A DNA stretch of 64,000 nt. Origin: Erythrophleum ivorense. Taxonomy: Eukaryota > Streptophyta > Magnoliopsida > Fabales > Fabaceae. Below the pieces are notes generated by a model. It was not told the DNA's origin. It ran no database searches and was given only the letters and a program-made list of their open reading frames with translations. Below, piece by piece: positions 22,950-33,744 of this stretch (its first letter is position 1; every line of letters begins with the position of its first letter). The position numbers and the translations under genes are program-made. The stretch spans positions 9,195,141 to 9,259,140 of the forward strand of contig JAIUCV010000019.1 in NCBI GenBank assembly GCA_026724425.1, written 5' to 3'.

Positions 22950-23716
22950 TAAATCAATTTTATTTTTTCTAGGATTACTACTTGTCGTTCTATGTAGATT
23001 AAAATTCTATCCTTCTGTATTCTATATGGTTTTACATGTTCTAGGAAATCTTTTCCTAAAATAATTTTATGAGTTTGGTTTCTTATTTCTATTTCAACAT
23101 ATAATTTTACTTTTATAATATCTATTTTGTTAAATCTTAACATAGTTTGTGCAATAGTTTCTTCTTCTTGTATTTCAATATTATTGTCGGTGTAATTTAT
23201 ATGTATTGAACTTTTTGTTATTTCTGGGTCTATTAAAGCTATTATTTCTATCCAGTTTTCTTCTTGGGTTACTTCTACGAGTATTAAATTTTCTAAATCT
23301 TTGGTCAAATCTATTTCTGAAATATTTGGTTGAATTTCTAATAATTCTGATCTTATTGGTATTTCTGCTAAATAATTTGGTTCATAATGACTATGGCTTC
23401 TTGATCTTATTAAGATTCTTTCTATTGGTCTTGATTCTTGTATACTTCTTCGTGGATTTATAGTTATAACTTCTCGAGGTGTATTAATTCTAATACTTCG
23501 ACTTCCTGGTCTGTTATTAAATGAAATTTTAGAAGAAGTTTCTTCTCCTAATTCCTTTGTGTTATCGAGTTCTAGTTGTAATTGTCTTGATATAGTGATT
23601 CTTTGTCTGTCTAAAGGTAATTCTTCTAAGACTGGCATAAAGTGCTTATCTAGTGTCAACAAGTCTCGGAAAACTATCTTCCACAAAATCATCAAACAAA
23701 AAACAAGTTCAAACAC
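22949..23716 (-). pseudogene. Pararetroviral polyprotein segment with a retropepsin-like fold relic
   Basis: Open for 255 codons. The first two thirds are polar and charged with no recognised domain, like the linker between movement/coat and protease regions. The last third (about residues 190-250) has the look of a retropepsin-type beta domain: alternating hydrophobic strands, then IILGKDFLEHVKPYRI, which parallels the 'ILGxDFL' motif of retroviral and pararetroviral proteases. No catalytic D-T/S-G was found in this half. It ends where the next open stretch begins, and the two overlap by one base, so they may be parts of one broken frame or two domains. Confidence 0.5.
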
Positions 23717-24540
23717 AAGTCATTTTTCAGTTTTGTTGCTACGATTTAAAATGGGTTAACCTTGAGAAAAACACACTTATGGGGGAAAAAACTTTTTAAA
23801 TGCAAATTAATTACAACATGTTCCGATAGTTTTTAAAAAGGAAAATAAAAGGATGATTTGGGTGCTTGTATAAGTGCTACTCGCGCTGGAATCCCAATTT
23901 TTCATTGTGCAGAGTATCAAAATAATTTATTTTGTAACTATTAGCTAATTGTCTTAGTTATAGAATATATTATTATTGAATTGAAATAACTAAGGAAAAA
24001 AAAAACGTTGAGTCGATATTTAATTGCAATATAACTTTGTTAACAAAATACGATACCAATATTTATCCAACCATACTATTTGGAACGCCAAAAAGTTTAC
24101 TATGTCTACTCGGTACGTAGTTGGATACGTAAGGCAAGCTATCTCAATACAATATCATCAAACTACAATTTCCATTATACAATATCATAAAACTCTACTT
24201 CAATTGATTCTACTTAGTAAGCAATTCATCAATCTGCTTTATATGTTAACATAATGTACGTATAACCTAAAGAATAGAGTTAAGCAACAGAATTTACATA
24301 AGACTAACTACATGCCTCCGGTCATAGCAATTGATGAAGAAGTAAAATTGGAAGCAGATGAATCAAGTTCCGGAAATCAACGTTGGAATGGATGGAGTCA
24401 AAAGCGGTTTTCTTACTAATGATAGCAACTACTGTGATGACACAAAGACGGAAAAAGAATGCCTCTCTTAGTCAAAACCCTCTCATACTTTTCAAGATAA
24501 ATAATTTGGAGGGATAGCACATGCTGTCCCAGCAGAGATG
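23717..24540. other. Non-coding flank, nothing identified
   Basis: The first bases border the broken edge of the pararetrovirus copy. No gene or repeat was recognised. Confidence 0.35.
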
Positions 24541-24562
24541 TTATATATACATATATATATAC

Positions 24563-24599
<37 letters not shown>

Positions 24600-24615
24600 T
24601 ATATATATATATATA
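24541..24615. repeat. (ATATAC)n/(TA)n compound microsatellite
   Basis: About 75 bp. ACATAT hexamer units are followed by a pure TA run. Confidence 0.9.
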
Positions 24616-25487
24616 AGAAACAATCCTCTTATTTTTGGAGGGGGAATACAACAGCCTTTGATGTGGCACAGTCACAGAAGAGGATGTGCATTGCCACACA
24701 AAAATCCCTCTCAACCATCGATCGAATTGAGCCTATGTAAAACTACGTTAAAATTGGCAAAGAGAACCATCCAATTATACATATAACTGCTGGTGACAAA
24801 CTTATAACCAAATAAAAAAAATGAGGAATACTTTTATTTCATAAGTAAAAATATAAATAATCCAACAGCATATTGAGGGACATTGAGATAACATGATATT
24901 TGCATATAATTATTTCTTTGAAATTACAAACAAATCAACTGTTAAAAAATGTTACACTAATTATATGGCGGATTAAAATTTTAAAATTGATTTAGTAAAA
25001 TAGTGAGTATTTGTTGTTTAAATGTTTTGTTTGTTGCGATACGATATCTTTTCAACTTTTGATATGCTTTTAATTAAAAATAAAAACTGAAATAATACAA
25101 CCACAATAATAGCATCATATGATATGCTCACATAAAAAGATTCTCATCACATGATACATAGTTTAAAAGAAGTAAACGCCAGTGCTTGCTAGACAGTACT
25201 AACAATGCCAAGACAATAGAGATGAAGCTTCCTCTTCTTTGAAGCCACGATATTGACAAACTGCTTCTTTGATTCTTATCCTTGGAAGTACTGATTAAAT
25301 GTTTTCATAAACAAGGCGCAATATTTGCTCACAAGTTAAGCAGATTATAGAAATTGTACATTACTTTCTATTTTACAAAGTTGCCAATAAAATTTCTTTC
25401 GGAATATGTAAAATTAGTATTTAGTAACAATATTTTAACAGCTATTTTAAAAGTAGTTGAGTATTTGATGTTCTTACTGAAGGCACT

Positions 25488-25522
<35 letters not shown>

Positions 25523-26801
25523 GACTTTAAAAATAAATAAATTGAGCATGGATGCGAGTAAAGTGCAAATTTAGTACCGAATGAGTCATAGTTGGTAAAA
25601 ACAACTAGAAATTTATATTTGTATATAGAATAAGTAATTAATTAAATAATAATTTATGAATGTGTAAAAACTGTGTCCTTAATTTTTTTTTTTTCAATAA
25701 AACAATCATAAATAACCATGCGCTGTGTAGTATATATAAAGTACATCCTACACTTAAAAAGAACGAAATTCAATTGCAGGTTTATCTGCCTAGAAAGTTA
25801 AGGATATTTTCAGTTCAAGATTTGATAACTATTTTTTTAATTTTTTGTTACAGCTGTAATATAAATAATATTTTTTGACATTTTCCAAAAGGGAAATTTT
25901 TTATTTTTTGTATTAATTTTATAAAGAATCTAAATAATGAGATATTGAAAATTTATTCTTGGTGTAGGAAATTTTAGATTATTTATTTAATCATCTTTTT
26001 TTTTTGTGACCAAATATTGAATGTAAAACATTTAACGTGGATATTGCTCAAATAGTAGGCATTCTACCTATATACTGGCACACACACATTTTTCTTGTAT
26101 AAAATTTGAAGTCTCACCCTTAAAGGGTGGCCCTCACACATTGCAAAAGGTTACCACACATTGAATTTACACACAAACTACACTTGAAATTTTATTTAAA
26201 ATTTTATTATTTTCTATTTTTTTAAAACTTTATTTGAAATTTTATTTATTTTCTAATTTTATTATTTTCATTTTCTTGTAATCGGCTCCTTATAAAGAGC
26301 CCTCTCACTAATTATCTAATAGTTCTCTAAATTATTTCAATTTTATTGTTAGTTTATTTTTTGTTTTTCCCTCTTCTCCTCTTCCATCCCTCTTGTTGGA
26401 ATTTGAAGTGCTTATAATGGGTTGTCCATCACCTAGTAACTCAAGTCCATTAACTCATTATTATTTAAATTAATTTATTTTTGAATTTTAAAAAATGTCA
26501 ATTTTAGGGTGTTACAAATTTTAAATTAAAAAATTTGACAAAAAAGGAGTTAAACAATGGATAAATTTTAACATACATCAGAATAAAAAGGCTCTCCTTC
26601 AAGAGAAGAGATAAGACATAGAAAAAAGGAAAGAAACACAAAATAGTAGAAACTTTCCTTTCCTTATCTTCTTCAAGGACTATGGCACATTTGTTGTGAA
26701 CAATATGTTAGAGTCCATCTTGTAATTTCAATCCAAATTGGGAGGAACAAAAGATTCAAGATGATTCGCTTTTGCACTAGTCAATACCTAGGACCTTTAA
26801 G
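24616..26801. other. Non-coding, may include a copia 5' LTR
   Basis: No coding region recognised. The end of this stretch lies immediately upstream of a copia-type primer-binding site, so part of it should be the 5' LTR. TGTTGGAATTTG at 26394 is a plausible LTR start, but no second LTR copy exists to confirm it. Confidence 0.35.
25492..25519. repeat. (TA)n microsatellite
   Basis: Fourteen TA units without interruption. Confidence 0.9.
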
Positions 26802-28675
26802 TGGTATGAGAGCTTGGTTGGCTCATTTTTTCTGTCTCCATATGTTATACATGTTCTTTTATTTCTTATTAAACCCATAAAATTGAGCTAAGCGAATCAA
26901 AAATATGTGTAAGTTCATATATGAAGCAGAACCCTATTAATGGCAAAATTTAATGGAGACCATATTAGGCCATATTTCTTTTAGGACATGAAGTTACATG
27001 GTGGGAAGTATATGATAAAGCTTTGAGGCTAATTGCATAATCTATTAGGGAGAAATTTGAATTTTAAGTCTTTTAAAAATAATGATCAAACACCATGTTT
27101 TTTAGACTTGATGTTTTCTCTATAGGCCATGAAAGAATGCAAGTCATATATGGTTGAAAATTTTGTTGAACAAGCTTTCCAACTCCACTATTTTGCCAAA
27201 TCAAATTAAAAATGAGTGAAATATGACCCTTTTAAGGTAGGGGCTTTGAAACTAAAATTCTAGAAAATGTGATCAATGACCTAACTTTTAAGGCCAAACA
27301 TTCTCTTCTTAAGTCACTACTTTGTGCAAGCTTATACCTTTAAAAAGATCATTCTACAAGCTTTCTAATGGTACATATTTCATCCAATTTAGACAAAAAA
27401 TGAAGGAGATATAAAACTTTGAAGATGGCCTCTTGAACATGTAAATCTAGAAACTTTCTGGAAAATTTCTAAGTTGAAGGTTGAAGATGATAGAGGAGTC
27501 CCACCTCTATGTGTGTTATCCACCACCATATCCATTTGGCCAAGTAAGGATACCAATATAAAAGGGAAGTGAAGAGCAGTCCAGTCATGTAATGATCTTT
27601 GTCAAAAAATACCATTAAGGTGACACATGAGGCTCACTTACTACCATAGGCATATGGACATGCTTATTTTTTTTCCAAAGCACTTTGGTAGGAGCATAAA
27701 GGCATGTGTCGTGCCTTATTTGGTTAGTTTTATTTTTAAAAATTCTTAAAATCATGATGTACATATTAGTATATGATATGGCTATGTTTGAAAATTTTTT
27801 AGTGGTGTTCAAACATACATTAGACACTTATAAGACTATCAAACTGACCTAAAGATAAAGACACTTCTTGTAAGTCTTAAATTTGATCAATTTATATCTT
27901 AATGATGATTATAAGACATCAATCAATTAGGATGTTAAAGAGAAAGTTTAAGAGCCAAATAAAGACAAGTATAGCTTAAACTTTAATTGGTATGCATCAT
28001 AAATAAAGTTTGCTAAGGAATATTGTGTTGTCAAAAAATTTAAGCAAGCCTTTTTGCTATCACATTTCCAAACATCATAAATGCAATATTTTTTAGGCAT
28101 AATGCACACAAAAAGAGTATTCACCTTAAGAACTGATTAAACATCTATATTTTTTTTCAATATATCTCATAGTGACTTTTGTAATTAAAAGCAGACCTTT
28201 GATGGCCAAAGAGAAGTATTTGAAAAGATGAAATATCCTTAGAATGAAGTCTCTTAAAGATGTGATCTTGATGTTAACGTAGTATATGTATGGATTGAGT
28301 AGGAAATATGAGATGTCCTATTGATTGAGAGTTCTTATAGTTGTAGACTTGAGGCTTATCTAAGAATTAAATAATAGGCAAAGATGATAAATATCTTGTT
28401 GAGTGAGAATTCTTAATAAGACAATGCCATTATTTGTCTGGTTGAAGTTTGATGCAAATATGTAGCATTGTTTATACATAGTTATTATGTGTTATGTCTA
28501 TGTAAAGGTCTTATTATGATTATAGTTACTAAGAACATTATTACGTAGCTTAATGAGGGTGACAAAGGAATAGTAAGGGCTAAGAAAATTGACACCATAA
28601 GATTCTTAAATCCTTTAAGAATAGGATGCTAAGGAACCATTGAATAATGTTATATTAGAGTCTAAGCAAAAAAAC

Positions 28676-29290
28676 ATGACTCTACATAAGAGAGATCTAG
28701 AAGCATTTCAAGATTGGAAAATAAAAGACATTATTACTTATATAATAATGTCTAGTGATATGGCTGATGACCTCACATGTGAATATGAGTCATACTTGAT
28801 TATTCAAGCCAGATGAATAGTCCTTAAAGACAAGTTTAGAGGTACTTCTACAACCAAACTGAAAAAGTTGACAATCAAAGAATTAAAGTCACTTGGTCAT
28901 GTCCTTAATGATGAATAGCAAATTCAAGATGATATAAGATCTTATTGTCAACTAAGAGCATATGAAAGTCAATTTAACCTATAATAAAAGCATCATTATT
29001 TTTTGATTATATTACTCACCATATAAAGCTTGAGGATGAGCACTTAAATACTGCTAAATCCTTTGGATATGGTTACATCATTAAGACTAATGACTTTTCA
29101 AGACCTAAAGGAAAGAAGGGAAATACTTTCAAACAAAGAAAGCATATGGCTAATATTTAAAGAAGGGAAAGAAAGAATTTAAGAAGAGAGGAAAACATGA
29201 TGGAAAGAAAACTTGAGATAGCCAAGGTTAAGTGTTATGCATATTAAAGGATGGGCCATTTTGCTTGTAATTCCACTGAGCAAAATAAGA
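28676..29290 (+). pseudogene. Copia gag relic with ruined zinc knuckle
   Basis: Reads RDLEAFQDWKIKDII, then KFRGTSTTKLKKLTIKELK, features of the copia Gag C-terminal half, then a lysine-rich stretch. At about 29230-29275 the knuckle reads KCYAY, a stop, then RMGHFACNS: the shape of CCHC is visible but at least two of the metal ligands are replaced. Several in-frame stops. Confidence 0.5.
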
Positions 29291-29367
29291 TAACACTATA
29301 TAATTAATTTTTTCATTTTTCTTATGTTCTTAACACTATCTAAATGGCTGAGTCTTATCATTTGTAG

Positions 29368-30125
29368 ATTGTAGACTAAAGGGCTACAAACCATGTAATT
29401 AGGGATCAAAGATTATTTGTAGATAATACTGTCAGTTGTTTTAAATAAGATGGAATCTCATTTCTATTAATTTTTTGTCTAAAATCATGACAACTCTATT
29501 GACATTTATAATGAAACAATTTATATGATCCTAGTTATCTTTTAGATAGTTTTATTATGCAAGGCATAATTTATGACAATTCCTATGATCATGATAGCTT
29601 TTTCTTATTCTTTACTTACAACTTAGTTTTTGGATATAAATCATTGACATGCTAGGCTAGGCCATATAAATAGAATAAGTAGAGTAACATAACAATGGAT
29701 GTTATAATCCATTCCTAGTTTAGAAAATGTTAATATGAGAATATTACCTAGCAAGTAAGGCAATTAGAAAACCACTTGTGAAAAGAACTAAGACTGAATA
29801 TTCATTGCAACTAATTTATTATCATATATGTGGTCTAATGAACGTGAGGGTCAAACATAGAATTTAGTAGTTCATTATATCTATTGACAGTTATTCATGA
29901 TATGATCAAATTCATTTAATCTCCCATAAGTTAAAAACACTACGTTACATGAAAATGGTTGAAAATCAAATTAACAACAAAATTAAAGTTTTGAGGTTTG
30001 ACCATAGATGTGAATATTTGTCAAATCAATTCAAAAAACTTTGTAGAGAAAAACAAACCAATGAGATAATTGACTATTCTTAATACTTCATTGCAAAATA
30101 AAGTTGTTGAGAAATGAAATAGATC
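29368..30125 (+). pseudogene. Copia protease and integrase relic
   Basis: At 29368 the frame reads IVD, a stop, RATNHVIRD, the copia protease active site (VDSGATNHV in the family) with its serine codon now a stop. At about 29650 HARLGHINRISRV is the gag-pre-integrase histidine motif. At 29870-30050 FIISIDSYS, HLISHKLKT and VLRFDHRCEYLSNQF mark the integrase core with its central aspartate. A frameshifted piece near 30075-30120 matches the segment that carries the final catalytic glutamate. The sequence then stops matching. Confidence 0.6.
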
Positions 30126-31495
30126 CTTTACTTTTCTTTCTCTCTATAACTCCCTCTTTCTCCTTCCTCTCCCCCTTTTCCTCTACTAGTACTACATCCT
30201 TTAATCCAAAATTTTGACATTATAAAATACAATAACAAAATACTATAAATAACTTCTAAAACTAATAGTACCAAATTGGTCCACATGTCCAATATCAAAA
30301 TCTTCATTAATGGGCTGACTCAGTTGACTAGTGAGCCGAGCCCAATCCATCTCAGACGTCAAGTAACGTCCTACTTTGCACTAGTTTATCCCGAAACATC
30401 ACTAGCCTTGAAGACACTACAAGACCTCGAACCCATCATATACTCATAGATGCATGCCCACAATCCACAACACCCTAATAATTTTTGGACCACATCTTCT
30501 AGAACCAACCAGGGGTTGACATGTCCTCCATGACCCGTCGTTGTCCAACTCCTGGAATTTATCATTTTATCCTCCCAAGTCTCGTCCCCTTCAAATATTT
30601 TAGGCTTTCTACACTTGCGTACTGCTTAAGACTCTTCGACATTGAAACATTTGAAAGAGCCCTTGGCCACCCTCAAAATTGTGGACCTGTCGTGACATCA
30701 ACTCAAACCCTAGCCACCATCATGTCCTTATTCACCAAAGACAATACCAAATTTGCCATTAAATTAGTTTTTAGTATTACAGTTAAGAATTTCTCTAAAT
30801 TCCACCCAAAACTAAATCACATCTTCGGCTAGTTGAAAAATGCAATTCTTCATATTAGTTTAGCTTAGAACGTTTGAAATGTATTCTCAATTCGCCATTA
30901 AATTAAGTTATAAAAAGTGGCAATAATTTTCAAAGACTTTCAGATTTTCAATTATCACAACTACTTATTATAATATTATTTTATGGTAATTTTTTTATAA
31001 AATATAATGTCATTGATGATCATATTTCTTCGGATGCAAAATTAATAGCAATGATTAGTTTAACAGTACATTTGATAAGGCTTACACGTCAGATATGATC
31101 ATCAGTGTTTTATCCAATAATAATACATAGAAAGAAACTTCCTCCAATCATTGAAAATTCCCTCACCTGCCGTTTTCTTTCTTTGTCTTGATTACCATTT
31201 TTTTTTATGGTAGAATTTTAGGGAGAATAATTTAATTATGAGAAAATACATAAACATATTAAGTGAGCTGTATATTAAGAAAAAAACATATTTACATATT
31301 TATTTTCAATTAATTCGGTTCATTTATTTTTTATATTATGAATATATCTAAAAAAATTTCAATGCTCATAATTTGAGAGCTTAACCATTCAACAATGAAG
31401 TATTGGCATGCCAAGAGTATCAATTAATTCAGAGAAAATGTCGATAGAATTTTTTTTGCTTGGTTTCAAGAATTCAGCAGAATTATATTTAGTCT
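30126..31495. other. Non-coding stretch with a locally higher-GC part
   Basis: 30290-30840 is less AT-rich than its surroundings and holds a 103-codon open frame (30521-30832). Its product matches no family I recognise, and no splice or promoter context supports it. The rest is AT-rich with no signal. Confidence 0.35.
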
Positions 31496-31759
31496 ATGGC
31501 TTCAATTATGCGTGCTTTGAATAGATTCAGAGAATTCGAAGTCCTGTCTGCTGATGAATAGATTGTTGAAATTGAACAGGGATTTGGCATCTCTTCTCCG
31601 CAGAAAATCATAGAAAATTCCTAAATAGTCTATCAATTGATTACACTAATTCTGCCAAAGTTGATTGATGCACCTCACTTTGAATATCTGGATGGAGGAA
31701 CGTTGTGTTCCATGTTGATGGATTATCAGATGAATGAATCTTTCATTGAAAATGAATAA
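31496..31759 (+). pseudogene. Unidentified broken reading frame, 88 codons with two stops
   Basis: From the ATG at 31496 to a TAA at 31757-31759 one frame is protein-like for 88 codons but has stops at codons 22 and 43. It begins MASIMRALNRFREFEVLS. Later parts read IVEIEQGFGISSPQKII and LPKLIDAPHFEYLDGGTLC. Base and codon use differ from the AT-rich surroundings: fewer homopolymers and a balanced third position. I do not recognise the family. It may be a gene fragment captured by a transposon or a dead retrocopy. No neighbour helps. Confidence 0.35.
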
Positions 31760-33744
31760 AATGTGAAAGAGTTTAGTATCCCATTTTTTTATTCTGGGTA
31801 ATTATATTTTTTTAATTCGAGAAAAAGTTTAATTATACCACCAATTTTTCTCTTGTTATAAAAAAATTATATAACCTTTCTGTAAATTTAAAATATAAGC
31901 TGCAATTAAATTTATTGTAATAAAAAATATCCTTGAATGATTAAAGAAGTAATCTTTTAAAATTAAAAAAATTTAATTATTCTATAAAATAATATATAAT
32001 TTTTAAAAACAAAAGACATAATTCCTATAATATTCTTAATCAATTAATAGACAATAAATATTTGATTTCAATCATAACATGTTTATTAAATATATTGAAT
32101 CAACATAAGCAATATTACGTATGTAGAAACTTCTTACAATAAATTATATTTAGAATTCATTATATATATATATATATATATATATGAAAGCCAAAAGATG
32201 ACCAAAGCATTCTTATAGATAATATTGATTTCTTTTATTATAAATATAACTTATCAACAGTGTATTTCATAAAATTTTATTTTAATATTATTTATTTTGT
32301 ATTGAAAACTATAAATTTAATTTTTTTGAAATTTAAAATGCAACTATTTTATATTGCATAAATATATGTTTAATATTTATTGTATTATATTATATAAGTA
32401 ATAAATATAAAAGTATTTTAATTAAAATAAGTATAATTATAACTTATCTTTTGCTGTAAAAGGGATTAATGTATCACATTTTTTTATTTCAAGAAAAAAG
32501 TATAATTTTTCAAAATAAAAGAGAAGGCCAAGTAGTATCTCTTAAGAGAAGAGAATGTAATTTAACCAACTTTTTAATAGAAATAATAATTAAATAACTT
32601 TTTAAATTGAGATAAAAGAAAATTTATAAGCACCAATAAAATTTACAGTCTTGGGATTGGTTCCTTTAAATTAAGAAGGGCCAACCCAATTGAGCGTAAG
32701 TACTTGTAATTTAATATGTTAAATTCCAATTAAAATTATTGGCAAAAGATCACAAGATTTTGACTGAGAGCAATGCTTGGGTTAACTCCTTGCAAAATTT
32801 CAAGAAGTTCTTTTTAGTTCCAACGAGTAATTGAGATTTACTTTTTAACGTTGATCTAAAGTTTATGAGGTTTTGTTATATTTAAAATTTATGTACCAAT
32901 TTTGAAATTTAACTTTAATGTAGGAGGATAAAATATAATTACCTTTGTAACTAAATGTGTTTTTTTAATGATTGAATTAAGTTGATTTCACTATACCAAA
33001 TTATAATAAATATATAATTAAAGCTTGCAAAGGCTCAGCAATTTCTTTGCCCAGCATAGCCATTTTATAATATCAACACCAACAAGTATATCACTTAAAA
33101 AGTTATAATACATAAGGATACGTTAATGAAAGAATCATAGTATTGGCCCTTCTTATTTATGATGGACTAACAGAAATGACCATATGTTCGCGTAATATAT
33201 CATATTATAATAATATAATTCAAAAATACTTATTATGTGCCTGTTATTAGATGTTTTAATAAAAATATTACATGTAAATGTCTTTTCTAGCTCAACACCA
33301 GATCTATAAAAAAATTTCCTTCATACACTATATTTTTATTAAAGAATCTAATGACAAATACTTAAAAATTTTTACCAAAATCTAGCCCATAAGCCGATTG
33401 AAAGATTCTTGTCTAGGCCAAGATAATCATAATCAGATATGTAAATATGCTAATTGTAGATTCCATTGAAATATGTGCCTAATATACTAACATATTATTC
33501 AAGAACAACTTGGTCTATCTAGAAAATCAAGTCTACGTAGAATTTGTTGAGTTAATTTCATTATAACAAATTATAATAATGTATTAGTTAAAAAAAATTA
33601 TAATAATCTATAAATTAAAGATGTGCAAAAGGCTCAGCAATTTTTTACAACAACAATATGTACATGGATTGAAAAGATATGAAACAAAGGGATATAGTAA
33701 AAGAATCTGATGATGAACTCAATGAGGTGCCACCACCTTGCTAG
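31760..33744. other. Non-coding region downstream of the kinase gene
   Basis: Very AT-rich. It includes a TA microsatellite (32161-32185) and a diverged direct duplication of about 70-90 bp at 32985-33050 and 33548-33640. The last part, just below 33745, should hold the 3' UTR of the kinase gene; no canonical AATAAA is evident there. Confidence 0.4.
32161..32185. repeat. (TA)n microsatellite
   Basis: Twelve TA units. Confidence 0.9.

Larger units (their letters stand above)
19437..23716 (-). other. Endogenous pararetrovirus (Caulimoviridae-like), 3' half, degraded
   Basis: An integrated, inactive copy of a plant pararetrovirus. On the minus strand the order is retropepsin-like region, reverse transcriptase, RNase H, a separate downstream reading frame, a TATA box and an AATAAA. 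This is the order of the distal half of Caulimoviridae genomes. There are no LTRs and no integrase, which separates it from gypsy elements. Movement-protein and coat-protein regions are not visible upstream; the copy stops near 23.72 kb. Many stops and frameshifts break the pol region. Genus cannot be assigned from the sequence alone. Confidence 0.7.
26802..30125 (+). mobile_element. Ty1/copia retrotransposon relic, internal region
   Basis: It starts with TGGTATGAGAGCTTGGTT (26802-26819), a one-mismatch version of the tRNA-Met primer-binding site used by copia elements. Downstream on the same strand come, in order, gag-like sequence (28676-29000, for example KFRGTSTTKLKKLTIKE), a ruined zinc knuckle, a protease active-site remnant, a gag-pre-integrase segment and integrase fragments. 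The order gag-protease-integrase before reverse transcriptase is the copia order. The element breaks off after the integrase motif near 30125. Stops are frequent, so it is ancient and dead. Confidence 0.65.

Noticed and set aside
23206..23759. Plus-strand open frames rich in leucine and serine
   Set aside because: They are antisense to the pararetroviral protease region and reflect its composition.
26394..26801. Copia 5' LTR starting TGTTGGAATTTG
   Set aside because: There is no second LTR to compare with and no clear CA end right before the primer site, so it was not called as a feature.
30521..30832. 103-codon open frame on the plus strand
   Set aside because: No recognised family, no supporting context, and ordinary composition for a slightly GC-richer patch. 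Kept only as a note within the non-coding region.
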